A stretch of DNA of 64,000 nt from Desulfuromonadales bacterium. Lineage in GTDB: Bacteria > Desulfobacterota > Desulfuromonadia > Geobacterales > Pseudopelobacteraceae. The notes under the pieces are model-generated. The model was given only the letters and a program-made list of their open reading frames with translations. It made no database searches and was not told the DNA's origin. Of the stretch, positions 9,523 through 19,020 are shown piece by piece (the first letter of the stretch is position 1; each line of letters starts with the position of its first letter). Made by a program: the position numbers and the translations under genes. The stretch lies in assembly GCA_016650295.1 (NCBI GenBank), contig JAENWA010000114.1, forward strand, positions 145,240-209,239, written 5' to 3'.

Positions 9523-10740
9523 ATGCCTAGTTATAACTGGGAAGCCCGTACCAAAACCGGCGGTGTCCAGAAGGGTGTCATCGAAGCCGCCAGTGTCGCA
9601 ATGGTAGAGGCTCAACTTAGGAAATTCGGTTTTAGTAATATTTCCATTTCCGAGATAGCCAAGGGGTTCAGTTTCAAACTGCCAAGTTTCGGCGGCGGCG
9701 GGAAGATTCAAACCAGAGATCTGGTTATCTTCACCCGCCAGTTTGCCACCATGATCGACTCCGGTCTGCCGCTGGTTCAGTGTCTTGAAATTCTTGCCAG
9801 CCAACAGGAAAACAAGACCTTTCAGGATATTCTCTATAAAGTCAAGGAGAGCGTTGAGAGCGGATCCACGTTTGCCGATGCACTTGCCAAACATCCGAAA
9901 GCCTTTGATCAGCTCTTTGTCAACCTGGTAGCTGCCGGTGAGGTTGGCGGTATTCTGGATACGATTTTGCAGCGTCTGGCGGCCTACATAGAAAAGGCCG
10001 AAAAACTGAAGAAACAGATCAAGGGCGCCATGGTTTACCCGATAACCATCATGTCGATTGCTGTCGTAGTCGTCGGGGTTATCCTGGTCTTTGTTATCCC
10101 AACTTTTGCCAAGATGTTTGCCGATTTTGGCGGTGAACTGCCGATGCCGACCAAAATCGTTATTGCAATCAGTAACTTTCTGAGCAGGTATATCATTGTT
10201 ATCATAGCGGGTTTTTACGGTCTGATCTGGTTGATCAAACGCTATTACGCCACGCCGCATGGGAAGAAGAACATAGACAGAATGGCGCTGAAAGCTCCCA
10301 TTGCCGGACCGCTTATCCGCAAGGTGGCGGTTGCCAAATTCACCCGCACCTTGGGCACCATGGTCAGTTCCGGTGTCCCTATCATGGATGGCCTCGAAAT
10401 CGTGGCCAAGACCGCCGGCAACAAGATCATTGAAGAGGCTATCTATGGTGTCCGTCAGGCCATATCCGAAGGAAAAACCATGGCCGAACCATTGGCCGCC
10501 TGCGGAGTGTTTCCGCCCATGGTGGTGCAGATGATCTCTGTTGGTGAGGCCACCGGCGCCATGGATACCATGCTGAACAAGATTGCGGATTTCTACGATG
10601 ATGAGGTCGATGATGCTGTCGGTGCCATGACGGCCATGATGGAGCCGCTGTTGATGGTGTTCCTCGGGACTACAGTCGGCGGACTGGTTGTTGCAATGTA
10701 CCTGCCGATTTTCAAGCTGGCGGGGGCTGTTGGCGGATAA
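9523..10740 (+). CDS. pilC: pilus inner-membrane platform protein PilC
   Basis: Polytopic platform protein of the PilC/GspF family on which PilB and PilT act. It shows the two GspF repeats (FTRQFATMIDSGLPLVQCLE near residue 70, FTRTLGTMVSSGVPIMDGLE near 275) and three membrane spans, the last near the C-terminus. The 405 residues are normal. AAGGAG precedes the ATG by six bases. Third gene of the pil block. Confidence 0.95.
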   Translation: MPSYNWEARTKTGGVQKGVIEAASVAMVEAQLRKFGFSNISISEIAKGFSFKLPSFGGGGKIQTRDLVIFTRQFATMIDSGLPLVQCLEILASQQENKTFQDILYKVKESVESGSTFADALAKHPKAFDQLFVNLVAAGEVGGILDTILQRLAAYIEKAEKLKKQIKGAMVYPITIMSIAVVVVGVILVFVIPTFAKMFADFGGELPMPTKIVIAISNFLSRYIIVIIAGFYGLIWLIKRYYATPHGKKNIDRMALKAPIAGPLIRKVAVAKFTRTLGTMVSSGVPIMDGLEIVAKTAGNKIIEEAIYGVRQAISEGKTMAEPLAACGVFPPMVVQMISVGEATGAMDTMLNKIADFYDDEVDDAVGAMTAMMEPLLMVFLGTTVGGLVVAMYLPIFKLAGAVGG

Positions 10741-10742
10741 TT

Positions 10743-12374
10743 ATGGGTCCTGATCGAAGTCTCAGGCTCTTCATCTATGCCAGGATTGTTGTCACCTTTC
10801 TTTTCCTGGCCTCAACCATACTGGTGAATTATCAGGATCCCGTCTCGGCTGATGAACTTTTCCATTCCGGAATTGTCATGCTGATGGCGTTTTCCTTTCT
10901 GTTCTCGTGTGTCTCGCACCTTGCTCTCAGCATAAGAAAATTTCGCAACACCACGATCTATCTGCAATCCATCTGGGATGTTCTCTTTGTAACACTTCTG
11001 CTGCTGTTTACCGGCGGCATCAGCAGTCCTTACTCATTTCTCTATCTGCTTTCCATCATGAATGCCGGTGTGCTGCTCGGACGCCGCGATGCCTTGTATA
11101 CCGCCTCCCTGTGTGGCATCCTGTATGGGGCCATGGTTGATTTCCAGTTTTTCGGTCTGCTTGAATCGATTGGTCTTAGTCAGATAGATGCCCGACAATT
11201 GGGAACTTCCCACCTGTTTTATTCAATATTTCTCAATCTCATGGCGTTTGGTCTCTGCGCCTTTATTACGGGATTTCTTGCGGAGCAGGCACGGAAGAGC
11301 GAAGAAGCCCTCCGTGAAAAAATTATCAACTATGAGGAACTCTCACAGTTGAACACAAAGATAGTATCCAATATCGATACCGGACTGATGACTACAAACC
11401 TGCTTGGTAATATCAGAGTGTTCAACCCGTTTGCGGAAAATCTGACTGGACTGACTCAAATGGAGGTTTATGACAAACCGATCAGCAGTTTGTTTCCGGA
11501 ACTTTCACTACTTACTGATTCTCTGACTGATACTATTCGCGGTGATTTTGAGTATGTTAATCGAGACGGGTTGCACATGATATTTGGTTTCAGCGCGTCG
11601 CCGTTTGATGACAATCAAAAAGAAAGTGCCAGTGTCATTGTAAACTTCAGGGATGTCACCGATATCCGGCGCATGGAAAATGCACTTAAAAGGGCTGACC
11701 GGCTTTCAGCAATTGGAGAACTTTCCGCACGTATGGCCCATGAGATTAGGAACCCTCTGGCGGCTATAAGAGGATCGGTTCAAATGCTGGCCGAAAAGGC
11801 TGTGCCCGTGAATAATAATGGACGCCTGCTGGCAATAGTAGTGCGAGAATCCGATCGACTCAACAAGCTGATCTCTGATTTTTTGACCTACGCCCGTCCG
11901 TCATCTCCTCACAAAGTGGCCGTCGATCTGAAAACCCTGATCGATGACATGAGACTTCTGCTTCTGGCAGATATTCGATTCAATAATATTGAAATCAGCA
12001 ATCGGGTTCCCTCGCATATTCTGATCCTGGCTGACTTTCATCAAATCAGCCAGGTACTTATGAATCTGCTGCATAATTCGGCGGATGCAATGCCAGATGG
12101 CGGCAGTATAGAAATAGATGCCCATTTTCTGTTACGTGGTGCGGATGGATTAAATAAATCACCTGTAGTACGTATTTCTGTTACCGACACGGGAAAAGGG
12201 ATTGATCCGGAGAAATCTCAGCACCTGTTTGAGCCGTTCTGGACCACGAAGACCGAAGGTACCGGGCTCGGACTGGCTATTATCTATCGCATTATCGAAG
12301 CCCACGGAGGAACCATCACGGTAGAATCGCCATCAGCAGGCGGGTGCTGTTTCACCATTTTGCTGCCGGTGTAA
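10743..12374 (+). CDS. pilS: sensor histidine kinase PilS-like
   Basis: A 543-residue membrane kinase: about six N-terminal membrane spans (residues 10-185), a PAS-like domain about 205-310, HisKA with phosphoacceptor His in HEIRNPLAAIRGSVQML near 333, and HATPase with TDTGKGI and GTGLGLAI. This is the build of PilS, which with PilR controls pilin transcription. It starts two bases after pilC. Oddly, no pilR or pilin gene follows; an unrelated permease gene does. The partner regulator must be elsewhere. Confidence 0.88.
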   Translation: MGPDRSLRLFIYARIVVTFLFLASTILVNYQDPVSADELFHSGIVMLMAFSFLFSCVSHLALSIRKFRNTTIYLQSIWDVLFVTLLLLFTGGISSPYSFLYLLSIMNAGVLLGRRDALYTASLCGILYGAMVDFQFFGLLESIGLSQIDARQLGTSHLFYSIFLNLMAFGLCAFITGFLAEQARKSEEALREKIINYEELSQLNTKIVSNIDTGLMTTNLLGNIRVFNPFAENLTGLTQMEVYDKPISSLFPELSLLTDSLTDTIRGDFEYVNRDGLHMIFGFSASPFDDNQKESASVIVNFRDVTDIRRMENALKRADRLSAIGELSARMAHEIRNPLAAIRGSVQMLAEKAVPVNNNGRLLAIVVRESDRLNKLISDFLTYARPSSPHKVAVDLKTLIDDMRLLLLADIRFNNIEISNRVPSHILILADFHQISQVLMNLLHNSADAMPDGGSIEIDAHFLLRGADGLNKSPVVRISVTDTGKGIDPEKSQHLFEPFWTTKTEGTGLGLAIIYRIIEAHGGTITVESPSAGGCCFTILLPV

Positions 12375-12378
12375 TTGC

Positions 12379-13545
12379 GTGTCCATTCCCATTTCATATA
12401 GTTTCCGTAATCTGTTCACCCGTCGATTGACAACTTTTTTAACGGCATCCGGAATGGCTCTGGTTGTATTTGTCTTTGCATCAATTCTGATGCTTTCCGC
12501 CGGATTGGAAAAAACACTGGTGGACACCGGTTCTGAAGACAATGTCATTGTTACTCGCAAAGCGGCTAATTCAGAGGTTCAGAGCGGTGTTGAACGCTTG
12601 CAGGCGGCTATTGTGGAAAGTCTGCCGGAAATTGCCACCGGTGCCGAGGGGGAGCCTCTCGTTGCAAAAGAGTTGGTCGTACTGATCAGTCTGCCCAAGC
12701 GCGGTAGCGACAAGCCGGCCAACGTAATTATCCGCGGCATCAGCTCTGAATCAAAAAAACTGCGGCCCCAGATCAGTCTGACAGAGGGGCGCCTGCCTCG
12801 TCAGGACTCTGCTGAAATCATTGCCGGCAGCAGTATTGCAAAGCGCTTCAAGGGGGGCGGAATCGGCGAGACGTTACGCTTCGGAATGCGTGACTGGACG
12901 GTAGTTGGTATTTTTGATGCTGGTGCAACCGGATTCAGTTCCGAGATATGGGGTGACGCCACCCAGCTCATGCAGGCCTTCCGGCGACCCGTATATTCAT
13001 CGGTAACCTTCAGGCTTGCCAACCGCAGCGACTTTCCGGCATTGAAGGCCCGGCTTGAGGCTGACCCGCGCCTGACACTGGATGTGCGCCGGGAGATTCA
13101 GTATTACCGTGACCAGTCAGAGGCCATGGCTAAATTCCTGCGCATCCTTGGGCTCTCCCTGACAGTGATTTTCTCGCTGGGCGCAATTATCGGTGCCATG
13201 ATCACCATGTATGCCGCTGTCGCCAATCGTGTCGGGGAAATAGGCACCCTGCGGGCACTTGGTTTTCAGCGTTCCAGTATCATGGTCGCATTCCTGACGG
13301 AAGCGCTTCTGCTTGGCTTGACCGGCGGCGTTACCGGTCTGTTGTGTGCATCATTCATGCAACTGATCACTATCTCGACCATGAACTGGCAGACTTTTTC
13401 AGAATTGGCCTTTTCATTTACCCTGACCTTTGATATCGTCTTAAAATCACTCCTTTTTTCAGTCATTATGGGGCTGATCGGCGGCGTCATTCCCGCAGTT
13501 CGAGCCAGTCGACTCAAGATTGTAGATGCCCTGCGGGAATGCTGA
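12379..13545 (+). CDS. FtsX/MacB-type ABC transporter permease
   Basis: A 388-residue permease with one N-terminal span (about 18-40), a large periplasmic MacB-like core, then three spans with the FtsX signature (NRVGEIGTLRALGFQRSSI near 295) and the closing VIPAVRASRLKIVDALREC. GTG start, four bases after pilS. No ATPase or membrane-fusion gene is adjacent, so it is an orphan or pairs with a distant ATPase. Likely moves lipoproteins or small molecules across the envelope. Confidence 0.82.
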   Translation: MSIPISYSFRNLFTRRLTTFLTASGMALVVFVFASILMLSAGLEKTLVDTGSEDNVIVTRKAANSEVQSGVERLQAAIVESLPEIATGAEGEPLVAKELVVLISLPKRGSDKPANVIIRGISSESKKLRPQISLTEGRLPRQDSAEIIAGSSIAKRFKGGGIGETLRFGMRDWTVVGIFDAGATGFSSEIWGDATQLMQAFRRPVYSSVTFRLANRSDFPALKARLEADPRLTLDVRREIQYYRDQSEAMAKFLRILGLSLTVIFSLGAIIGAMITMYAAVANRVGEIGTLRALGFQRSSIMVAFLTEALLLGLTGGVTGLLCASFMQLITISTMNWQTFSELAFSFTLTFDIVLKSLLFSVIMGLIGGVIPAVRASRLKIVDALREC

Positions 13546-13613
13546 TCGTCCTGATAGCCAGTTACGGAACCAGTAAATTCTACAAGCCTGAAATTTGATG
13601 GAGATCTGCGTAT

Positions 13614-14357
13614 ATGTTGGATTTTTCTTTTAAAAAACACTTATTGCTTATTATTCTGGCGGTTGTTTCTACGTTGCTGTACCTCCTGAATTATTTTGTA
13701 CTCGGCCATGCCCGTGATATCGCTTCAAGCTTTCTAGGTAACCTCGCGTTTCTGCCGGTTTATGTCATATTCGTTACGCTGATGATAGAACAGATCCTGC
13801 GTGAGCGGGAACGTCAGGCCGTCATGCGCAAATTGAACATGGTGATCGGTGTCTTTTTCAGCGAAGTCGGTAACCGGCTGCTCAAAGAGCTGTCAGCCTA
13901 TGTTGTCATGTGTGATGACCTGCGCGACCGGCTACAGGTTACCGGACAGTGGCAGGAGGTGGATTATCAACGGGCATTGGATTTTCTCACATCCCACGAA
14001 ATACGGATTGACTGCAGCGGATGTGACAAGCAGCAGCTCAAGGATTTCCTGGTTTCAAGACGCAGCTTCCTGGTCGGATTACTGGAGAATCAGAATCTGC
14101 TGGAGCATGAACAGTTTACCGACCTGCTCTGGGCGGTCTTTCACCTAGTGGAGGAACTGGATACCAGGCAGTCGTTTGACTGCATGCCTCAGTCGGACAT
14201 GGATCATATCAACGGTGACATCAAGCGCGCCTTCGGCTATCTATCCCGCGAATGGATATTTTATATGAAACACCTCCAGCACGATTATCCCTACCTTTTT
14301 TCCCTGGCTGTCCGACTCAACCCGATGCTGGAAAATCCCGACCCCCTGGTGTACTGA
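13614..14357 (+). CDS. conserved membrane-anchored protein of unknown function
   Basis: The 247 residues start with two hydrophobic helices (about 8-28 and 38-58), followed by a long soluble helical region with several Cys (CSGCDKQQLKDF near 138) and no enzymatic motif that I recognise. The stop is directly followed by the ATG of the P-type ATPase (no gap), so the two are probably translated together. No function is assigned. Confidence 0.7.
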   Translation: MLDFSFKKHLLLIILAVVSTLLYLLNYFVLGHARDIASSFLGNLAFLPVYVIFVTLMIEQILRERERQAVMRKLNMVIGVFFSEVGNRLLKELSAYVVMCDDLRDRLQVTGQWQEVDYQRALDFLTSHEIRIDCSGCDKQQLKDFLVSRRSFLVGLLENQNLLEHEQFTDLLWAVFHLVEELDTRQSFDCMPQSDMDHINGDIKRAFGYLSREWIFYMKHLQHDYPYLFSLAVRLNPMLENPDPLVY

Positions 14358-17009
14358 ATGCAATGGCATGCCCTGGATACCGGCAACGTCTGTGCGTATT
14401 TCAGTGTAGATCCGGCACAGGGGCTGGATTCCGCTGACTCAGCCGAGCGGCTGGCAGCACAGGGTGCCAACGAGCTTCAGGAAACAGGCGGAGTTTCACC
14501 CTGGCGCCTGCTGTGGGATCAATTTACGTCCACCATGGCCCTTATTCTGACCGCTGCGGCCATCATCTCTCTTGGGATTGGATCAGTGCGGGACGCCATG
14601 ACCATCCTGGCGATAGTCTGCCTGTTCGCGCTGCTCGGATTTGTGCAGGAATACAAGGCCGAACGTTCCCTGCGGGCACTCAAACGTCTGGCTGTTCCAA
14701 CCGTGAGGGTGCGTCGGGACGGGGCCGTTTCCGAGATCAGCGCCGGCAGCCTGGTAAGCGGGGACGTGATTCTGCTGGAAGCCGGCAATATCATACCCGC
14801 CGACTGCCGCCTGCTGGAGACCTACTCTCTGAAGGTCCAGGAATCCCTGCTGACCGGCGAGACCGAAGCTGTCGAGAAGCAGAGCGATCCACTGGCCGAC
14901 GACAATCCTCCCATTGCTGATCGGGTAAATATGGCCTGGATGGGAACCACTGTCTCGGCCGGTCGTGCTGAGGCGCTTGTGGTGGCAACCGGTATGGCCA
15001 CTGAACTGGGTCGAATTGCCGGAATGCTGCAGAGCGTCAATAAAGAGTGGACCCCGCTGCAAAAGCGTCTGGACCGCCTGGGCAAGGTGCTGGCGGTACT
15101 GGCGGTGGCAATTGCCGCGGTTGTCTTCGGACTGGGTATCTGGCGGGGCGAGCCGCTTAGAGATATGCTGATGACCGCCGTCAGTCTGGCGGTGGCCGCC
15201 ATCCCCGAGGGACTGCCGGCGGTGGTGACCATCACGCTTGCCATGGGTGCTCAGCGCATGTTGAAGCGTCATGCCCTGATCCGTAAACTGCCTGCCGTTG
15301 AAACCCTCGGGTCGGTGACGGTCATTTGCACGGACAAGACCGGCACCCTGACGCAGAATCGCATGACCGTCACTGCTCTGATCAGTTTCGGGGTACTTGG
15401 GAAGTCAGCTGATTCCGATGATACAGGTTTGCTGCGCATGGCTTCAGTCCTGTGCAATGACGCCATGCTGAGCAGTCCGGACGGGCAGGAAACGGTCGTG
15501 GGCGATCCGACCGAGGGGGCGCTGCTTCTGGAGGCCTCCGGTCATGGGCTGTTTCGGCCGGAATTGGAGAAGAATTTTCCGCGCGTGGCTGAAATCCCTT
15601 TCGACTCGGCAGTTAAACGCATGTTGACGATCCATGCGGTCAATGATTCCGGTCGGGAACATAGCCTGATTCAGGCCCTGGGAATGATGGCCGGTGATCG
15701 CCTGATCTTCGCCAAAGGCGCCCCGGATGCTATTATGCCGATCTGCGTTCATGATTCTGCCCTTACTGCAGTGGTTTCCCGCCGGGTTGATGCCCTGGCA
15801 GCCCAGGGACAACGGGTTTTGGCCGTGGCGTACCGGCTGGTTCGCGCCCACGAACAGCTGGACCTGGATGATTGCCAACAGGGCCTGTCACTGCTTGGTC
15901 TGGTGGCCATGATGGATCCGCCGCGCAGCGAGGCGCACGATGCAGTGGCGCGCTGCCTGAAGGCCGGAATCCGGCCGGTTATGATCACCGGCGATCATCC
16001 TCTGACTGCCCGCACCATAGCTGAACAGGTCGGAATACTCTCTGAAGGCGGCGTGCTGATCGGCCGGGAGCTTGATGAACTGGGAAAACGGGGACTGTTC
16101 GGTCGGGCTGGTGAGGTATCGGTCTATTCGCGGGTCTCGCCGGAACACAAGCTGTTGATCGTGCAGGCCTTACAGGAGCGGGGCGAGGTGGTGGCCATGA
16201 CCGGTGACGGCGTCAACGACGCGCCGGCCCTGAAAAAGGCCGATATCGGTGTAGCCATGGGCATGACCGGGACGGATGTTGCCAAGGAGGCCTCCGACAT
16301 GGTGCTGCTGGACGATAACTTTGCCACAATCGTAGAGGCGGTGGAGGAAGGGCGCACCATCTATGACAATATCCGCAAATTCATAGAATTCTCGGTGGCC
16401 GGCAACCTGGGCAAGATCCTGGCCGTGCTGCTGCTCCCCTTTCTGGGGCTCCCCAATCCCCTGACTCCACTGCAACTGCTGTGGCTGAACCTGCTGACCG
16501 ACGGTCTGCTGGGGCTGGGTATGGGAGTCGAGTGTCCTGAGCCGGATGTCATGAACCGGCCGCCGATCTCGCCCACATCGCAGATATTCGACCGCCGCAT
16601 GATCCGCCATACACTTCTGACCGGTGGCGTGATCGGCATGTACACGATACTCCTCACGCGTCATTACTGGGTCAGCCATCCGTCCGGCACCTGGCAGACG
16701 GTGCTGTTCACCTCCCTGGCCTTTGCTCAGATCGGCCAGGCCATGGCGTTGCGCTCATTCAATCAATCATTCTTCCGGATGGGGTTTTTCAGTAATCCGG
16801 TACTGTTGGCAATGGTCTGCGCGGTTCTGGCGTTACAGTCGCTGGTCGTCTATCTGCCGGTCCTCCAGCCTGTTTTTCGGACAGTTCCGTTATCGCCGGA
16901 AACTCTCGGATGGGTGATCCTGCCGGGTATCGTCGTATTTGCGGTGCTGGAAATAGAGAAGCTGGTGACGGGTCCCCGCCTGCTGCGGTCAAAAATAACA
17001 AGGGGTTAA
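14358..17009 (+). CDS. calcium-type P-type cation ATPase
   Basis: A PacL/SERCA-like (P2) cation pump of 883 residues. Landmarks in order: cation_ATPase_N domain, the TGE actuator loop (SLLTGETEAVEKQ), the membrane ion site AIPEGLPAVVTI near 281, the phosphorylated Asp in CTDKTGTLTQNRM near 328, TGDGVNDAPAL near 615, and the second ion-site helix NLLTDGLLGLGMGVE near 712. It exports Ca2+ or a related divalent cation from the cytoplasm. The TAA overlaps the next start. Exact ion specificity is not certain. Confidence 0.9.
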   Translation: MQWHALDTGNVCAYFSVDPAQGLDSADSAERLAAQGANELQETGGVSPWRLLWDQFTSTMALILTAAAIISLGIGSVRDAMTILAIVCLFALLGFVQEYKAERSLRALKRLAVPTVRVRRDGAVSEISAGSLVSGDVILLEAGNIIPADCRLLETYSLKVQESLLTGETEAVEKQSDPLADDNPPIADRVNMAWMGTTVSAGRAEALVVATGMATELGRIAGMLQSVNKEWTPLQKRLDRLGKVLAVLAVAIAAVVFGLGIWRGEPLRDMLMTAVSLAVAAIPEGLPAVVTITLAMGAQRMLKRHALIRKLPAVETLGSVTVICTDKTGTLTQNRMTVTALISFGVLGKSADSDDTGLLRMASVLCNDAMLSSPDGQETVVGDPTEGALLLEASGHGLFRPELEKNFPRVAEIPFDSAVKRMLTIHAVNDSGREHSLIQALGMMAGDRLIFAKGAPDAIMPICVHDSALTAVVSRRVDALAAQGQRVLAVAYRLVRAHEQLDLDDCQQGLSLLGLVAMMDPPRSEAHDAVARCLKAGIRPVMITGDHPLTARTIAEQVGILSEGGVLIGRELDELGKRGLFGRAGEVSVYSRVSPEHKLLIVQALQERGEVVAMTGDGVNDAPALKKADIGVAMGMTGTDVAKEASDMVLLDDNFATIVEAVEEGRTIYDNIRKFIEFSVAGNLGKILAVLLLPFLGLPNPLTPLQLLWLNLLTDGLLGLGMGVECPEPDVMNRPPISPTSQIFDRRMIRHTLLTGGVIGMYTILLTRHYWVSHPSGTWQTVLFTSLAFAQIGQAMALRSFNQSFFRMGFFSNPVLLAMVCAVLALQSLVVYLPVLQPVFRTVPLSPETLGWVILPGIVVFAVLEIEKLVTGPRLLRSKITRG

Positions 17010-17506
17010 TGATGTCTGACAAAGTCCTCGACTATCTGCGAAACCATACTGTTGCCACCCTTGCCACCAGCAGTAAGGATGATCCGTGGGCCGCGGCGGT
17101 GTTCTATGTCAATGACGGCTATACACTCTATTTCCTGTCAGAACCTGACAGCCGGCATTGCCGGAACCTCGCAGAAAACCCTCGTATCGCCGTGACCATC
17201 CAGGAGGATTACTCCGATTGGCTGGAAATCAAGGGTGTGCAGCTGGAAGGTGTCGTCAGCGAAACCAGCGGAGTTGAGGAAGATCGAGCCCGCAAGCTCT
17301 ATGGCCGGAAATTCCCGGTGGTCGGCCTGCTGGCACAGGCCCCTGCTGCAATCGTCAAAGCCCTGGCAAAGGTGCGCTGGTACAAGATTGTTCCTCAACG
17401 CATCTATTTCATCGACAACTCTGCCGGTCTTGGTCAGCGCCGCGAAATTACTCTCGACTGTTCAGAGGATGATTCTAAATACGGCAGTCAGCCACAGAGG
17501 ACATAG
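17009..17506 (+). CDS. pyridoxamine 5'-phosphate oxidase-related flavin-binding protein
   Basis: A split-barrel flavin-binding-like protein of 165 residues: HTVATLATSSKDDPWAAAVF near the start, then YTLYFLSEPDSRHCRNLAENP. This is the pattern of general-stress PNPOx-like proteins that bind FMN, F420 or heme. The start ATGATG at 17009-17014 is preferred over upstream in-frame codons because AAGGGG sits six bases ahead. It overlaps the ATPase stop codon. Substrate unknown. Confidence 0.8.
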   Translation: MMSDKVLDYLRNHTVATLATSSKDDPWAAAVFYVNDGYTLYFLSEPDSRHCRNLAENPRIAVTIQEDYSDWLEIKGVQLEGVVSETSGVEEDRARKLYGRKFPVVGLLAQAPAAIVKALAKVRWYKIVPQRIYFIDNSAGLGQRREITLDCSEDDSKYGSQPQRT

Positions 17507-17545
17507 CAAAAGTAGGTGTTTTCAAGCGAGAACACAGAGGAATTA
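17488..17545. repeat. copy of a dispersed CAGAGGA / AGTAGG(C/T)G repeat
   Basis: The stretch with CACAGAGGACATAGC, AAAGTAGGTGTTTTCAAGCG and CACAGAGGA resembles the element at 55744-55800 (CGCAGAGGACGCGG, AAAAGTAGGCGCTTCTAAGC) and, in reverse, 54071-54110. It is the third copy of one intergenic repeat family in this window and runs over the 3' end of the upstream gene. Confidence 0.5.
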
Positions 17546-17615
17546 GGGACCCCACAAAAATGGATCATAAAGCACGCTAAAGGAGATATGTACAAACATT
17601 ACAGTATGTTGCGGA

Positions 17616-17662
17616 AATAAAGTAAGCATCACCCACAAAAAGTGGGGGATGCTTACTTTATT
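17616..17662. terminator. bidirectional terminator, 21-bp stem
   Basis: Arms 17616-17636 and 17642-17662 are complementary with a single mismatch and enclose an AAAAA loop. The outer part is AT-rich (AATAAAG / CTTTATT). It lies between a + gene ending at 17506 and a - gene ending at 17695, as expected for a shared terminator. Confidence 0.75.
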
Positions 17663-17694
17663 CTGAGATATTTCGTGATCATGTTAATCAAGGC

Positions 17695-18060
17695 TCAACT
17701 GGAACTATCAGTTTTGCCGGCTTTCTGCCGACGAGCAGCGATGCCCCACTTGAGGATGCGGGCCTGATGCTCACAACGGATATTGAAGTAGCTGAATATC
17801 ATAATGAAGACGAACAGGTTGTCGACCGATAGCGACTTTTCGATAATATAGCCGGTGATAAACTCAAGCGCCTTTGTTTTCCCCAGAAATACATATATTC
17901 CTGCATTGAAAACCATTGCCAGTGAAACCCAGACCATACTCCATGTCAATGCCTGGCGGAATGAGACCTTGTGAGCAGTGCGGTTCATTCCCATATCAAT
18001 CGCCAGCATGGTTATCACCAAGAAACCGAAGGCCGACCACATTCCCGATTGTACTGACAT
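17695..18060 (-). pseudogene. terC: truncated TerC/Alx-family membrane protein
   Basis: Residues 1-107 match the N-terminal third of TerC-family metal-homeostasis proteins: an opening helix with AIDMGMNRTAHKVSF, then YIIEKSLSVDNLFVFIMIFS and EHQARILKWGI. Family members are about 310-330 residues with 7-9 spans. Here the frame ends at 121 after an unrelated tail RQKAGKTDSSS, just beyond WGI, so the 3' two-thirds are gone. Its ATG shares a base with the stop of the PGPGW gene. TerC genes are classic targets of yybP-ykoY Mn2+ riboswitches, and one heads this gene group at 19585-19728. Confidence 0.8.
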
Positions 18061-18284
18061 CAGTTTCTTTTCCTCATTCGCTCTATACGCTCTTTTACCG
18101 TATCAAGAAGTTTCCTGGCCCAGATGAATTCGGTGGCCAATATTGCCAATCCGACCGGAATCACGACAATGGCCGGCCCCGGCAGCACGATCATGGCTAT
18201 CCCGGCAGCCAGGATGGTGAAACCGATCACAGTAACAACCAGTCGCTTGGCCTGTCCCAATGTCCTGAACACAACATGTATCAT
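18060..18284 (-). CDS. PGPGW-family small membrane protein
   Basis: A 74-residue protein with a hydrophobic hairpin containing MIVLPGPAIVVIPVGLAILA, the hallmark of the PGPGW transmembrane family, ending in a basic tail (KERIERMRKRN). Function unknown. Complete, with its stop overlapping the terC remnant start by one base. It is one of few intact genes in this decayed group. Confidence 0.72.
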   Translation of the reverse strand: MIHVVFRTLGQAKRLVVTVIGFTILAAGIAMIVLPGPAIVVIPVGLAILATEFIWARKLLDTVKERIERMRKRN

Positions 18285-18329
18285 TGTCCTGTCCCGCTGA
18301 ACATATCTCAGTACTTTACCTTGAGGGCG

Positions 18330-18446
18330 TTAAGCTTTGTCAAAAATCGGCTTGATATCTTTCTGCCAGGTAACCTCTGTCGCCTGAGCCTGTACTGCAA
18401 ACACGAATGCCATTGCTGCCAATAATCCAGCCATCCATTTCTTCAT
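18330..18446 (-). pseudogene. stub of a secreted, probably cytochrome c-type gene
   Basis: A 38-codon frame with a good Shine-Dalgarno (AGGAGA), a clean signal peptide (MKKWMAGLLAAMAFVFAVQA) and mature start TEVTWQKDIKPIFDKA, then TAA. WxKDIxPIFDKxC is how many heme-c domains begin, just before CxxCH, and the frame is cut right there. I infer a 3'-truncated cytochrome gene; a real 38-residue secreted peptide is less likely. Confidence 0.5.
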
Positions 18447-18526
18447 AATTACTTCTCCTGTCTATCATGTTCAGCCTGAGGCCGCATGTTTATAGTACCG
18501 TTGCTGGTCAACACTCAAATTGGATA

Positions 18527-18976
18527 TTATTTATGGTTAAATGGAGCGGTGGAACTTTCCGCCCTTCTCTTCTTGATATATCGGTAGATGAGATAGCCTC
18601 CTCCTGCCAGAAGAGCAATTTCAAACAGCCCTATGCCTCCGCCGCCTCCACCGCCCATGCCTGCCCCGCCGCCAGCTCCGGCAAAGCTGCTGAACAGCAT
18701 GCTTCCCAGCATGCCGCCCGCGATCCCTCCAGCCATACTTCTCATAAAACCGCCTCCTGCCTGTTGCTGAAAGCCACCTGGCGCCGGAGCAGCCTGCTGC
18801 CGTGACGGACCGGGCTGGGAAGGCTGGCTGGCCGGCCTGGAATAACTGCGTGTTCCGCGGCTACCGAAAGAACGGTTTCCTCCTGCTCGTGCTTCAGCGT
18901 TAAGCTCCAGTACAGTGATGCTCAAAAATAGTACGGCGGACATAACGGTACATACTGTGACAATGTGTTTTTTCAT
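18527..18976 (-). CDS. Tim44-like secreted/membrane protein lacking the Tim44 domain
   Basis: The 149 residues have a signal peptide (MKKHIVTVCTVMSAVLFLSI), a Gly/Ser/Arg region (RAGGNRSFGSRGTRSYSRP), a Pro/Gln linker, a glycine-rich stretch and a final span IGLFEIALLAGGGYLIYRYI with a basic end. This order is the front half of bacterial Tim44-domain proteins, which normally continue about 120 residues more. The ATG at 18976 is chosen for AAGGAG upstream. Probably truncated, like its neighbours, though a short natural form is possible. Confidence 0.55.
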   Translation of the reverse strand: MKKHIVTVCTVMSAVLFLSITVLELNAEARAGGNRSFGSRGTRSYSRPASQPSQPGPSRQQAAPAPGGFQQQAGGGFMRSMAGGIAGGMLGSMLFSSFAGAGGGAGMGGGGGGGIGLFEIALLAGGGYLIYRYIKKRRAESSTAPFNHK

Positions 18977-19020
18977 TTTGCCAACTCCTTGGTTTAAGCG
19001 TATCGGCTCAGCCGTGTGTG

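Noticed and set aside
17546..17615. Possible insertion-sequence end (GGACCCCACAAAAATGGA followed by GGAGATATG)
   Set aside because: Looks like an IS3-type left end but no transposase or matching right end is visible, so I do not call an element.
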